Source: Streptomyces agglomeratus (GTDB lineage: Bacteria; Actinomycetota; Actinomycetes; Streptomycetales; Streptomycetaceae). From it: a stretch of 64,000 bases of DNA. The notes beneath the pieces were generated by a model, which had not been told where the DNA came from, did not search any database, and saw nothing but the letters and a program-made list of their open reading frames with translations. Position numbers and translations under genes: made by a program. Shown one piece after another: positions 17,491 to 27,688 of this stretch; position 1 is the stretch's first letter, and the number at the start of each line of letters is the position of its first letter. The stretch spans positions 7,880,501 through 7,944,500 of the forward strand of contig NZ_MEHJ01000001.1 in NCBI RefSeq assembly GCF_001746415.1, written 5' to 3'.

Positions 17491-17545
17491 GGCCTTCGTG
17501 TTGATCCCATGCCTCTGTGACGGAGCACAGGATCAGGCGAAGGCC
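17491..17545 (-). promoter_or_regulatory. Long interrupted hairpin just upstream of IS701 transposase start
   Basis: GGCCTTCG (17491-17498) pairs with CGAAGGCC (17538-17545). Inside it TGATC (17502-17506) pairs with GATCA (17531-17535), and CTGTG pairs with CACAG at the tip. It begins seven bases before the transposase ATG on the minus strand. Transposase leaders often carry hairpins that sequester the start during read-through from outside; that role here is inference. Confidence 0.45.
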
Positions 17546-17700
17546 GCTCTTACGTCCGGAACTCAGGCAAACCCATCAGCAAGTTCGAGGCCGTGTTCGA
17601 CGGCAGACCATAAACGCCAAGCTAAGCCCCGGAGGTCGGCCGAACCCGTGCTTGGAGTTGTGAGCCGAAGCACGCTACTTGTCACACAGGCGGCTTGTTG

Positions 17701-17838
17701 TCACTCCAAAGATGAGGTGGGCTGCGGGGTGTCGGTACGGAGGATGTGGCTGGTTCGGGTAGCCCATGCCTCAGCGCCGAAGAGCCGTTCAGCCTCCTTC
17801 AGCAGCCAGCCGTACGGTCCGAGGTTGTCGAGGCTCAT
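17701..17838 (-). CDS. Possible 45-residue peptide or gene fragment
   Basis: ATG 17838 opens MSLDNLGPYGWLLKEAERLF and continues through AWATRTSHILRTDTPQPTSS to TGA at 17701. Composition is protein-like, but the frame is short and no clear ribosome binding site precedes it. It could be the N-terminus of a lost gene. I do not recognise it. Confidence 0.25.
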   Translation of the reverse strand: MSLDNLGPYGWLLKEAERLFGAEAWATRTSHILRTDTPQPTSSLE

Positions 17839-18000
17839 TGCATAAGATGCCGATGTGTGCGAGTGCCGCGGCAGCAGCCCCAGGGGCGCCCTCCGAGCAC
17901 AGCGGTCATCACACCGGCCCGGACATGATCCGAACTCTTGCCTGCTCGCCTCAGCGATGGCCGATCTCCACGAATACCACGACCTTGAGTACCCGGTTCC

Positions 18001-19827
18001 TCAACCGAGCGCACGGTCCAGGTTGAACGCGGCGCTGATCAGGGCGAAATGGGTGAACGCCTGTGGGAAGTTGCCTTGTTGCTCACCGGTGTGGCTGATC
18101 TCCTCGGCGTACAGTCCCAGATGGTTGGCGTAGGTGAGCATCTTCTCGAAGGCCAGCCGCGCCTCGTCGATCCGCCCGGCGCGCACCATGGCCTCGACGT
18201 ACCAGAACGAGCAGATGGAGAACGTGCCCTCGTCGCCCCGCAGTCCGTCGGGGCTCGCCTGCGGGTCGTAGCGGTAGACGAGCGAGTCGGACACCAGGTC
18301 GTGGGTGAGCGCGTCCAGGGTGGACAGCCACTTGGGGTCGGTCGGGGCGATGAACTTCGTCAGCGGCATCATCAGGACGGCCGCGTCGAGGACGTCGCCG
18401 TCCTCGTGCTGAACGAAGGCCTGGCGGGTCTCGGACCAGCCGCGTTTCATGATCCGCCGGTAGATCGTGTCGCGGCTCTCCCGCCAGCGGGGCAGATCGG
18501 CGGGCAGGCCGCGCCGGTTGGCCATGCGGATGGCCCGCTCGATGGCCACCCAGCACATCAGGCGTGAGTAGAGGAAGTTCTTGCGGCCGCCGCGGGTCTC
18601 CCAGATGCCCTCGTCGGGCTGGTCCCAGTTTTCGCACACCCAGTCCACCAGCGCGCACAGGTCGTCCCACTGGCCGCTGGGGATCGGCTCGGCCCACTTG
18701 TCGTAGAGGTAGACCGAGTCGATCAGCGCGCCATAGATGTCGAGTTGGAGCTGCTCAGCCGCGCCGTTGCCGACCCGTACCGGCGCGGAACCCTGATGCC
18801 CCTCCAGATGGGTGAGCTCATGTTCGGGCAGGTCGGTGCGGCCGTCGATGCCGTACATGATCTGCAGCGGGCCCGACGGCTTGCCGCCGCCCGGGGTGAT
18901 GTGCTGGGACACGAAGTTCATGAATGCCTCGGCCTCGCCGGTGAAGCCCAGTCGTAGCAACGCGTACACGCAGAAGGCGGCGTCGCGTACCCACACGTAC
19001 CGGTAGTCCCAGTTCCGCTCGCCACCGAGCTGCTCGGGCAGACTCGTCGTCGGGGCGGCCACGATCGCACCGGTCGGCGCGTAGGTGAGCAGCTTCAGGG
19101 TGAGGGCCGAGCGGTGCACCATCTCCCGCCAGCGGCCTCGGTACTTGGAGGCGGACAGCCACTTGCGCCAGTAGGCCACTGTGGTGGTGAACTGCTCCTC
19201 GGCCTCCGTCCGCGCGCACCCGCGTGGTGCCACCGTGCCGCCCACCTGGTCCAGCGCGAGTACCACCGACTCGCCCTCGGCCAGCTTGAAGTCGGCGCGC
19301 GCGTCCAGGCCGTCGATCTTCAGCGGGACGGTCGAGGTCAGCCCCAGCGAGAGCTTGGCGGACTCGAACACTGCGACGTCGCCGGCCATGCGCACGGTGT
19401 GTGGCTCGGCGCCGTAGCCGAACCGCGGCGCCATGCAAGTACGGAACGGGATGGAGCCGCGCACGCACACCACCCGCCGGATCAGCCGGTGGCGTTCGAT
19501 CTCCACCGAGTCGCTGTCAACCGGCATGAAGTCCTGTACCTCGCCGACACCGTCCTCGCTGAAGAACCGGGTGATCAGCACGTTGGTGTCGGGGAAGTAG
19601 AACTGCTCGGTGCGCGCCGGCACACTTGCCGCCAGCTCGAAGCGGCCGCCCTTGTCTGCGTCCAGGACCGCGGCGAAGACGCTCGGGGCGTCGAAGGAGG
19701 GGCAGCAGTACCAGTCGATCGTGCCGTCGGTCCCTACCAGGGCCACGCTGCGCAGGTCGCCGATCAGACCGTGCTCGGCGATCGGCAGACAGGGCGCGGC
19801 CGCGGGCCCGTGCTGTGTTTCGCCCAT
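18001..19827 (-). CDS. Glycoside hydrolase family 15 (glucoamylase/trehalase-like)
   Basis: 608 residues from ATG 19827, preceded by GGGGAG at six bases; a GTG 21 bases upstream is a weaker start. The N-terminal beta-sandwich begins EHGLIGDLRSVALVGTDGTI and has DWYCCPSFDAPSVFAAVLD. The C-terminal alpha/alpha barrel has GGERNWDYRYVWVRDAAFCV, the general-acid region QPDEGIWETRGG and the general-base region YAEEISHTGEQQGNFPQAF. No signal peptide, so it is cytoplasmic. GH15 proteins of this type release glucose from alpha-glucans or trehalose; which substrate is used cannot be read from sequence. A decayed relative lies at 52449-54265. It is convergent with nothing and is followed upstream by the dehydrogenase at 19916-20974 on the same strand. 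Confidence 0.92.
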   Translation of the reverse strand: MGETQHGPAAAPCLPIAEHGLIGDLRSVALVGTDGTIDWYCCPSFDAPSVFAAVLDADKGGRFELAASVPARTEQFYFPDTNVLITRFFSEDGVGEVQDFMPVDSDSVEIERHRLIRRVVCVRGSIPFRTCMAPRFGYGAEPHTVRMAGDVAVFESAKLSLGLTSTVPLKIDGLDARADFKLAEGESVVLALDQVGGTVAPRGCARTEAEEQFTTTVAYWRKWLSASKYRGRWREMVHRSALTLKLLTYAPTGAIVAAPTTSLPEQLGGERNWDYRYVWVRDAAFCVYALLRLGFTGEAEAFMNFVSQHITPGGGKPSGPLQIMYGIDGRTDLPEHELTHLEGHQGSAPVRVGNGAAEQLQLDIYGALIDSVYLYDKWAEPIPSGQWDDLCALVDWVCENWDQPDEGIWETRGGRKNFLYSRLMCWVAIERAIRMANRRGLPADLPRWRESRDTIYRRIMKRGWSETRQAFVQHEDGDVLDAAVLMMPLTKFIAPTDPKWLSTLDALTHDLVSDSLVYRYDPQASPDGLRGDEGTFSICSFWYVEAMVRAGRIDEARLAFEKMLTYANHLGLYAEEISHTGEQQGNFPQAFTHFALISAAFNLDRALG

Positions 19828-19915
19828 CGCAGCTCCCCGGACCGACACAGTGCCGATCTTCTACGGCACTGGCATGGAAGGCGTTTGCAAGATGATTAAG
19901 CCCTGCTCGCCTTGA

Positions 19916-20974
19916 CTACAGGTGCACGAGAATCTTGACCTCCTCGTCCTTGTGCTCCATGAGCCTGCGCAGCCCCTCCGGCACGATGTCCTCGACTGCG
20001 ATCCTGCGGGTGATGAAGGGGGTGAGGTCGATTTTGCCCTCGCGGACCAGGCGGATCACGTTCGGGTGGTCGTGCGCGTACCCCATGCTGCCCTGGATCT
20101 TGATCTCCTTGAACAGCAGCGGTCCGGTGTCCAGGGTGGGGTGTTTCGAGAAGAGGGCGATGACCTGGAGCATGCCGCCCGTCTTGAGGGCATGTAGCAG
20201 GGCGTCGAAGACCGGCTGGACGCCCGCGCACTCGAAGCCGACGTCGGCGCCCCTGCCTCCGGTGATCTCCATCGTCCTGGCGACGACATCGTCCTGAGCA
20301 GGGTCGAGGACGTGGTCGGCCACACCGGAGTCCTTCGCCTTCTCCTTGCGCTTCTGGCTCATCTCGCTGACGATCACTGTCGCGCCCAGCGCCTTGAGGA
20401 CGGCGGAGGTGAACAGGCCGATCGGACCGGCACCCCCGACGAGGGCCACGTCGCCGTCCCCGGCGCCGGAGAGCCGGACCCCGTGGGCCGCCACCGCCAG
20501 CGGTTCGATGAGGGCCGCCTGGTCCAGCGGCATGTCACCGACGGGGTGCACGAACCGCTCCTCCACGACGATGCGCTCGGACAGCCCGCCGCCGCGGCCG
20601 GAGAGCCCGATGAAGCCCATCTTCTCGCAGAGGTTGTACCGGCCGTCCCGGCAGGCGAAGCACTCACCGCAGACGATCAGCGGCTCCACGACGACGGAGT
20701 CGCCGGGCGAGAGGCCCTCCACACCCTCGCCTACCTCCTTGACCACCCCGGAGAACTCATGCCCGAACACCAGCGGGGGCTCCTCACCGGACAGCGGGTG
20801 GGGGTTGCCAGCCGTCGGCATCGGGTTCATCGGCCCCTCGAAGTAGACGTGCAGGTCGGAACCGCAGATCCCGGTCCAGGCCGGTGCGATCTTCACCGCT
20901 CCGGGCCGCACCTGGGGCTCCGGGACGTCATCGATCCGGAGGTCCTCTTTGCCGTAGTAACGCGCAGCCTTCAT
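19916..20974 (-). CDS. Zinc-dependent alcohol dehydrogenase, (R,R)-butanediol dehydrogenase-like
   Basis: 352 residues. ATG 20974 (MKAARYYGKEDLRIDDV) has GAGG about seven bases upstream; the longer open frame has no coding character. Catalytic zinc ligands are in TGICGSDLH and FGHEFSGVV; the structural zinc Cys cluster is CGECFACRDGRYNLCE. The NAD-binding Rossmann motif is VGGAGPIGLF. The N-terminus and the PHPLSG insert resemble 2,3-butanediol dehydrogenases more than threonine dehydrogenases. A remnant of an SDR-type acetoin/butanediol dehydrogenase lies 1.1 kb away (22074-24645), which supports a role in acetoin/butanediol redox balance. That substrate is inference. Confidence 0.88.
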   Translation of the reverse strand: MKAARYYGKEDLRIDDVPEPQVRPGAVKIAPAWTGICGSDLHVYFEGPMNPMPTAGNPHPLSGEEPPLVFGHEFSGVVKEVGEGVEGLSPGDSVVVEPLIVCGECFACRDGRYNLCEKMGFIGLSGRGGGLSERIVVEERFVHPVGDMPLDQAALIEPLAVAAHGVRLSGAGDGDVALVGGAGPIGLFTSAVLKALGATVIVSEMSQKRKEKAKDSGVADHVLDPAQDDVVARTMEITGGRGADVGFECAGVQPVFDALLHALKTGGMLQVIALFSKHPTLDTGPLLFKEIKIQGSMGYAHDHPNVIRLVREGKIDLTPFITRRIAVEDIVPEGLRRLMEHKDEEVKILVHL

Positions 20975-22073
20975 GCCATGCCTCGTTTCCTGGCGACACG
21001 GGCTTCTCGACGCGGCCCGCGACTGCGATGGAAATCCCCGCCCGCAGCACACTGCACCCCGCAATCCAGGCTATGTCCGCCCGACAAGGGATGCACCTGG
21101 ACTGGCTAGGCAGGGCGTCTCGGAAAGCTACGCCGCCACCAGAAGGTTCGACCACTCCGCGATTCGAGAGGTGCTGGTGCGCTTGCCCGCGCACGCTGCG
21201 CGCGCCGACAAGGAGTGCGGACTCGCCGAGGGTAAGGAGATGACACTCGGGTTGATCACTTCACCGCTGATGTGCACCGGTCCCATCGCCCGCCACGGAA
21301 GGACTGCAGGACAGGTGCTGCCGAGCGGGGGAGCGGCGGTCATCGGCGCCCGGGACGCGGCGCGAGCGTTGACGATGTCGGCGATGGCGATGGCGATGGC
21401 GGTCACGTCGAGCAGGAAGGCAGGCGATCCAAGCGGCGTCACTGTGTCCGGCCCCAGGCGGAGCCGAGAATGTCGCTGATCACGAAAGGCTGAGCAGTCT
21501 TGGGTCGATGGCGCGCCGCAGCCGTGTGTCGCCCCCTCCCCACGACTGAAGTGGCGGCATCCCTTGCGGTTGTGGACACGAAGGCTCCTGGACGAGAACT
21601 CGGCTCGGGTTGCACCTTGCCGGTTTGCGGCGATCGTGGAGTCATGCGGCTGGAAACCCAGAACCGGGTTACAACTCAGCGTGGCACGCCGTGATCTTCG
21701 CGTCCGCCTGGATCCGTTCGCATCACTCGATCGCCACGCTCCATGTGCGCATCGAGCGGCAGTACGCGAACGCTCCGGCGATGGCGGGGCCCAGCGGGAC
21801 TGTCCCGAGGAGCTCGGGGAGCACTACCCAGGGCTGCCCCCTTCGCAGCAGAGGCACCAACCACTACGGGGGAACGGGCGCGAGCGTCCTCCCCATCGGA
21901 CCGCCCGGTGAGCCACGATGCAGCAAGATCCATACTGTTTCGGGCAGCCGTCTCATGCAGCTTTGGCAGCCGGCGAGCCCGACAGGTTACTGCCGATCGA
22001 GGACCACGGGGTGCCCGTCGACAGGCGCCTGGCCCCAGCAGAACTGGAGCAGGCGCTGCTGGTAGCGGTCTGG
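20975..22073. other. 1.1-kb region without a recognisable gene
   Basis: Several open frames cross this stretch on both strands, but none shows a ribosome binding site or a family signature. It may be eroded sequence. The region ends at the SDR stop codon (22074-22076, minus). Confidence 0.4.
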
Positions 22074-22107
22074 TCAGTTGAAGACCATGCCACCATCGAC
22101 CAGGATC
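22074..22107 (-). pseudogene. SDR C-terminal tail, separated by IS4 insertion
   Basis: The minus strand reads ...ILVDGGMVFN then TGA, the standard C-terminus of acetoin/butanediol dehydrogenases of the short-chain dehydrogenase family. It lies outside the left end of the IS4-type element. It joins in frame to 24509-24645 if the element and one copy of the 10-bp duplication are removed. Confidence 0.7.
22098..22107 (+). repeat. Target-site duplication, left copy (IS4-type element)
   Basis: GACCAGGATC, identical to 24509-24518, immediately outside the terminal repeat. Confidence 0.8.
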
Positions 22108-22118
22108 CAATACCGTTA

Positions 22119-23282
22119 CTGACTTCAGCTCTTTAGGGTGAATCGTTGCGAAGTCCCTGTTGAACGTGGGTGGGTGGCTGTATCCGTGGTGTGTGAGATA
22201 TGCGGATGGGGGCGGGCTGACTCCTACGGGACGTCGGCGTCGGGAGTCGGTACGGATGCAGGCGGCTGAACTGTTCGAGCAGGAGATCAATCCGTCGGAG
22301 GTCGCACGGCGGCTACGGGTGAGCGTGAAGTCGGCTTACCAGTGGCATCAGTTGTGGCGGGACGGCGGTGTTCCGGCTCTGGCCTCCCGCGGTCCGAGCG
22401 GCTCAAGGTGCCGCCTGTCCCCGCGGTGCCTGGAGAAGCTGGCCGCATACCTGGAGCAGGGTCCGGCTGCGCATGGCTGGGTGGAGGACCAGGTGTGGAC
22501 CGCGTCGAGGGTGGCCACGCTGATCGGCCGGAAGTTCCACGTTTCGTACAGCGTCTCGGGCGCCACCCGGTTGATGCACCGGCTCGGTTTCAGCCCGCAG
22601 GTCCCCGCCCGGCGGGTCGCCGAGCGCGACGAGAGGGCCGTGAGCGTGTGGCGGGAGGTGACCTGGGCGGAGGTAAAAGGGCCCGGGCGGCCTGCGGGGG
22701 CTACGTCTGCTTCGAGGACGAAGCCGGGTTCACCCGCAGGCCGCCCCGTGGACGGACCTGGGGCCGACGCGGGATCACCCCGGTCGTGACCGTCAGCGGC
22801 CGGCGTTCGGGACGGCTGTCGGTGGCCGGCCTGATCGCGATGCGGCCAGGCTCCCGGACCCGGCTGTGCCACCGCCTGCGCACCCACCCCGCCGGCAAAG
22901 GCGCACGTCGCAGCATGGGCGAGCGGGACTTCATCGCGCTGGTCGACGGAGTCCACCAGCTCGTCCGGGCACCGATCGTGCTGGTCTGGGATCGCCTGAA
23001 CACCCACGTCTCCCGCAGGATGCGAGAACTCGTCGCCGAGCGTGAGTGGCTGACCGTGTTCCTGCTGCCCGCCTACTCACCCGACCTGAACCCCGTCGAA
23101 GGCGTGTGGGCCCACGTCAAACGCAGCCTGGCCAACCTTGCCGTCATGGCCCTTGACCAGCTCGAAGCCCTCGTCCGCAACCGCCTCAAACGCCTGCAAT
23201 ACCGTCCCCATACCCTCGACGGCTTCATAGCCGGCACCGGCCTGACCCTCGAGACAGCCGCACCCTGACAAGCCGAAGTCAG
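22119..23282 (+). mobile_element. IS630-family insertion sequence nested in IS4 terminal repeat
   Basis: The element is flanked by TA at 22117-22118 and 23283-23284, the usual IS630 target duplication. Its ends pair as (TA)CTGACTTC[A/G]GCT inverted repeats. Length is 1164 bases. It holds one transposase gene in two overlapping frames. Confidence 0.85.
22193..23268 (+). CDS. IS630 transposase, two frames joined by likely -1 frameshift
   Basis: The first frame starts at GTG 22193 (RYADGGGLTPTGRRRRESVR) and encodes the HTH region with EVARRLRVSVKSAYQWHQLW. At 22675-22678 (GTA AAA GGG) a -1 slip on AAAA moves reading to the second frame, giving VK-RARAACGGYVCFEDEAGF. The DDE domain follows: FEDEAGFTRRPP, VLVWDRLNTHVSRRM, and YSPDLNPVEGVWAHVK with the catalytic Glu, ending at 23268. 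Programmed -1 frameshifting on A-rich sites is known in IS630. The element appears intact and recent, since its TA duplications and terminal repeats are clean. Confidence 0.85.
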
Positions 23283-23464
23283 TAGTTTAACTGGGTGGTG
23301 GGATGAGTTGAGGGGCTCGGGATGGGGCTCGGGTGCTGCGGTCCTCGGGTTTCTTGATTCGGTAGCGCGAGATGATGCGTTTGACCCTTCGCGGGTTGGA
23401 CCGGGGGCGTCTCGGCGGTGTGAGGTTGGCCAGGAGTTCGTCCAGGGCGAGAGCCAGGGCATGG

Positions 23465-24445
23465 TCAGGCCGAGGGGGGAAATGCCGCCGGCGGCATCAT
23501 CGTGATGCGGCGGGCGACGCGCAGGCAGGTCATGAACGACAGGCGGTCGGGGTCGAGGTTTTTACTGTTGGCCCGGGCGGCCTCGAGCATGTGGACGCGC
23601 AGTGCGTAGTGCACGAGCAGGTGGCCCCAGAGCTGCTGGTGCACGCCGTCGGGTGTCTTGCTGGCCAGGACCTCTCCGGCTCCGATCTGCTGTGCCTTCA
23701 GTTCCTTGAACGTCGTCTCGATTTCCCAGCGTTCGGTGTAGAGGGCTGCGGACTGGGCGCCCGAGGCCGACCAGACCCGCCACAAGTCGACTCCCGGATA
23801 GCCCCGGTCGGCCAGGACCAGCATCTCCGGACCCATCGAGCGGGCCAGGTCCTTGGCCGCGGTGGTCTCGTGCGTGCTGTACTCGGTGATCGCCGCGTCC
23901 ACGATGATATGGGTGCCGCATTCCACCAGTCCCACGATCCGGGCCTGGGGGAACGCGGCCCGCTTGTAGGGTCGTTTCCCGGGCTTGGGACGTCCGCCGT
24001 GCCGGCCGAACGTTTCGTCGTTGGCCGGGGTATCGGCAATGTCGACGCAGGTGCCGTCCACCGCCATCAGACGCAGCCCGCGCCAGAACGCCCACGTGTC
24101 CGACGGCTCGGCCAGCGGCACCACCGAGCGGGCGAACAACTCCCGAAACGGCTCCCAGCTCAGGCGCCGACGCGCCAGGAAGATTGACGACTTGGCCGGC
24201 TCCCGCCACGCCCCCATCAGGCCGACCTGGCGAAGCCCGAAGGTCATCTTGCGCATGACTTCCAAATACGGGTCCGGGGAGAACAGTGCCAGCCCGAGCA
24301 CGAAGTACAGCACCAGTCGGGCCGGCAACAGCCTGGACCGCTGCTCGGACCGCCCGCATGCCGCGATCGCCCGATCGACCTCCGCCGCCGGATACACCCG
24401 CGCCAACAACCCCACACTCACGACATCGCGAGCCCCCGGCACCAC
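23465..24445 (-). pseudogene. IS4-family transposase with internal deletion
   Basis: 326 residues in one frame. It has an N-terminal domain (LYFVLGLALFSPDPYLEVM), first acidic residue in LMAVDGTCVDIADTPAN, second in MLVLADRGYPGVDLWRVW, and third in LYTERWEIETTFKELK. IS4 transposases carry an insertion domain of roughly 80-90 residues between the second and third acidic residues. Here WSASGA runs directly into QSAALYTERWE, so that domain is missing. The in-frame deletion probably abolishes activity; I therefore list it as a pseudogene although no stop interrupts it. The start is the GTG at 24445. Confidence 0.8.
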
Positions 24446-24499
24446 ACTCTCCCCGTGCCTGATGAACCATCACAGTGACATCAAGAGCACCTTAAACTA

Positions 24500-25022
<523 letters not shown>

Positions 25023-25661
25023 TCAGGGAAAGATCTTGATCGAGCTGTGCCAGTTCAGCTCGAGGGGTTGCTGGATGGCGATGTGCAGGAATCCCATCGC
25101 CTCCAGCTCCCGGGCTCTGCGCAGGGGGCCTACGTCGAACGGGCGCATCGAGCCGGAGCGGACAAGCTCAGCGATCTTGTCCTTGGCGGCGGAGTCGTCC
25201 CCGGCGATCAGTACGTCGAGCGGGAAGTCATGGCCCTCGCCTGTCGTCAGCAGGTCGGCAAAGGTGGTGTTGAACGCTTTGACGACCTTCACGTCCGTGC
25301 CGACGATCTGCTGGATCTCCTCGGCAGCCGAGCTGTCCGGGGGTGTCACCCGCCCATCCATGGTCGAGACGTCGATGGGATTGCAGATATCGACCAGGAC
25401 CTGCCCGGCCAGTGAGGCCCCGGAAGATCTCGCAACTTCCAATGCCCCCTCGTACCACAGTGCGAGCACGGTGACATCGGCCGCCTCCGGCGAAGCGGCC
25501 CAGTCGCACTCGCCGTCCGGAAACCGCTGCTTGAGCTCCTCGGCCACTGCCCGGGCAGGGTCGGAGTCGGGGTGGACCAGGCACACGCCATGGCCGCCGG
25601 CAAGGGCACGGGTGGCGATGGCGCGGCCCATTTTGCCGGGGCCCACAATGTTGATCTTCAC
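25023..25661 (-). CDS. NADPH-dependent F420 reductase-like / NAD(P)-binding oxidoreductase
   Basis: 212 residues from GTG 25661, with GGAAGG upstream. It opens with a dinucleotide fold, VKINIVGPGKMGRAIATRAL, and has TVLALWYEG, VLVDICNPID and VVKAFNTTFADLL. Length and the motif order KAFNT...DVLIAGDD...GSMRPFDVGPLRRARELEAMG match the Fno/NADPH:F420 oxidoreductase group. This family moves hydride between NADP(H) and deazaflavin F420 or reduces related substrates. Many Streptomyces members have unknown substrates. It is monocistronic here. A 24-bp palindrome lies about 50 bases upstream. Confidence 0.85.
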   Translation of the reverse strand: MKINIVGPGKMGRAIATRALAGGHGVCLVHPDSDPARAVAEELKQRFPDGECDWAASPEAADVTVLALWYEGALEVARSSGASLAGQVLVDICNPIDVSTMDGRVTPPDSSAAEEIQQIVGTDVKVVKAFNTTFADLLTTGEGHDFPLDVLIAGDDSAAKDKIAELVRSGSMRPFDVGPLRRARELEAMGFLHIAIQQPLELNWHSSIKIFP

Positions 25662-25709
25662 AGCTGCTGCCTTCCGGTCTGACGGAACGTACGACGCCGT
25701 CGTGTCCAT

Positions 25710-25733
25710 CGGCTCTGCCCATGGGCAGAGCCG
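25710..25733. promoter_or_regulatory. 24-bp perfect palindrome upstream of F420-reductase-like gene
   Basis: Centred on CCCATGGG, with arms CGGCTCTGCCCA and its complement. Placed 49 bases before the GTG start at 25661, where a dimeric repressor or activator would bind. The regulator is unknown. Confidence 0.5.
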
Positions 25734-26146
25734 GCCCGGAGCGAAGTGCCGCGTCAGGCAGGACGCCGAAGGGCGCAGATGCATCCCTATCCCGAGGCCC
25801 GATGGCTGTGCGGGGAGGACGGCCGCAGTCACCCGGATGCCGGACACGAGACGGGATGCTCATACCGCGGAGGCTGTGGAACATCGCCTGGCCCCCTGGA
25901 CGGCACGCCAACTCGCGCTGAGGGGCACCTCCTGTCATCGTCGGTGGCCGTGCGCTGTGCGGGCTACCACCGGCCTTGCTGTGGGCGCGCTCCGGGACAG
26001 AGGAAAGAGGAGCCGGACGCCGGTCGAGGCCAACGCGATGCCAGTGACACCGTGACCGAACCGGACCCGGCCCTTCGCGGGCTGGCAAGCCGCATGGCCT
26101 GCTAGACCACTTGGGATGTTCCGCCTCACCGGGACGACGGCGCGGC
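25734..26146. other. Intergenic stretch
   Basis: No recognisable gene in these 413 bases. It probably contains the upstream region of the F420-reductase-like gene and the end of the permease remnant. Confidence 0.4.
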
Positions 26147-27440
26147 TCACGCCTCACCGCGCACCTTCATCACCATCTTGTTGAGCGCCCACAGCCCGAT
26201 TCCGATGGCCAGCAGCACGCCCGCCCGGATGTAGACGTCCGCGGGCCGGTCGGACAGCGGGCTGGCCAGGATCAGGGCGGTGATCGCGCCGAGCACGGGC
26301 AGGGCGGTCGGCGTGCGGAAGTGCTTGTGCTCGACGCGGTCGCGGCGCAGGACGAGGACGGTGATGTTGACGACGGTGAAGACGCACAGCAGCAGGAAGG
26401 CCGTGGTGTCGCCGAGGCCGGCGATCTCTCCGGTGGAAACCAGGCCGATAGCCAGGAGCGAGACGAAGACGATGCCGACGACCGGGGTGCGGCGCCGGGG
26501 GAGGACACGGCCCATGCCGCGGGGCAGGATGCGTTCGTTGGCCATGCCGTAGCACAGGCGGACGCCATCATGATGTTGATCAGGGCCGAGTTCGTGACGG
26601 CGAACAGGGCGATCAGCGCGAACAGCTTGGGCGGGAAGTCGATCCCGCCGGCCTTGACGACCTCCAGCAGCGGGCCGCTGGAGTCCTCCAGCACGCGGTA
26701 GTCGACGAGCAGCGAGGAGACCAGGGCGACCAGGACGTAGATGGTTCCAGTGACGGCGACACCGATGAAGATGGCGCGCGGGAACGTACGCGCCGGATCC
26801 TTGGTCTCCTCCGCCATGTTGACGGAGTCCTCGAAGCCCACGAAGGCGAAGAAGCCAAGGGCTGTCGCGCCCAGCACGCTGGTGATCAGCGCGGAACCGG
26901 TGCCCTGCGCCTGGAACTCGCCGAGCCGGCCCGGTTCGCCGTCACCGGTCAGGACCGCCCAGGCGCCGATCGTGAGAATGATGAGCAGGCCGGTCAGCTC
27001 GACCAGGGTGAGGACCACGTTGGTCTTCACGGACTCCGACACGCCCCGCAGGTTCAGGGCCGCCAGGGCGAGGATGAACAGGATCGCGACGAGGGTGGAC
27101 GGCAGGACGTCAGTGAACTCGGCGAGGTAATCGCCGCTGAAGGCGCGGGCCGCCGCGCTCGCCGAGGACAGGCCCGAGCACATGACCATGAAGGCGATGA
27201 TGAAGGTGAGGAACGGGACCTGGAACGCCTTCTGCGTGTAGAGCGCGGCGCCGGCCGCCTGCGGGTACTTACCGACGAGCTCGACGTACGAGGCTGCGGT
27301 CAGGATGGCCACGGCGAACCCGATGACGAACGGCAGCCACAGTGCCCCGCCGACCTTGCCAGCGACCTGACCGGTGGTGGCATAGATCCCGGTACCGAGG
27401 ATGTCACCGATCACGAACAGCCAATGCTTTGCCGGGGCCG
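26147..27440 (-). pseudogene. APC-family amino acid permease, frameshifted and 5'-truncated
   Basis: The upstream frame has typical APC segments: FVIGDILGTGIYATTGQVAG, AASYVELVGKYPQAAGAALY, FFAFVGFEDSVNMAEETKDP. It ends in NSALINIMMAS and then leaves frame near 26562. The remaining helices continue in another frame from MANERILPRGMGRVLP through FLLLCVFTVVNITVLVL to VMKVRGEA at 26147. One base lost from a CCC run explains the shift. The N-terminal cytoplasmic segment before the first helix is also missing. The frame instead begins in unrelated sequence that overlaps a PP2C remnant on the other strand. Confidence 0.8.
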
Positions 27441-27469
27441 GTGGGCTGCGGGATCTGTGCCGCGGAAAC

Positions 27470-27688
27470 GCCGGCAACGGTCCCATGGCCGGTCACGCTC
27501 ACCGTCTCCGTTGTGCTGCCGCGGGCTGGCCATCGACGACCGAACAGTACGGCTCGCTCCCCTTCTGATCCGTCTGCCAGCTTTCCGGCCGCGATCTGGA
27601 AAACGCGCCGGCAGCGGACAACGACCTCAGCCGCCGCACCGCAGGCGAAAACGACATCACCGCACTTCTGGTTCGCGGGGCCGATTGA
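27470..27688 (+). pseudogene. PP2C/RsbU-type phosphatase remnant
   Basis: [20 protein letters not shown] (about 27526-27585) closely matches the membrane segment of the intact phosphatase at 54798-55838 ([20 protein letters not shown]). A second frame then gives LSRRTAGENDITALLVRGAD and TGA at 27686, like its C-terminus. The whole catalytic middle is missing and two frames are involved. It is therefore a deletion remnant of a paralogue. Confidence 0.65.

Larger units (their letters stand above)
17485..18000. other. Intergenic stretch between IS701 and GH15 gene
   Basis: Apart from the hairpin at 17491-17545 and one short minus-strand frame at 17701-17838, I see nothing convincing in these 516 bases. 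Confidence 0.4.

Noticed and set aside
21128..21442. Minus-strand frame rich in AIAIAIAD as a membrane protein
   Set aside because: The pattern comes from a GATGGC repeat tract; no start signal or homologue-like motif.
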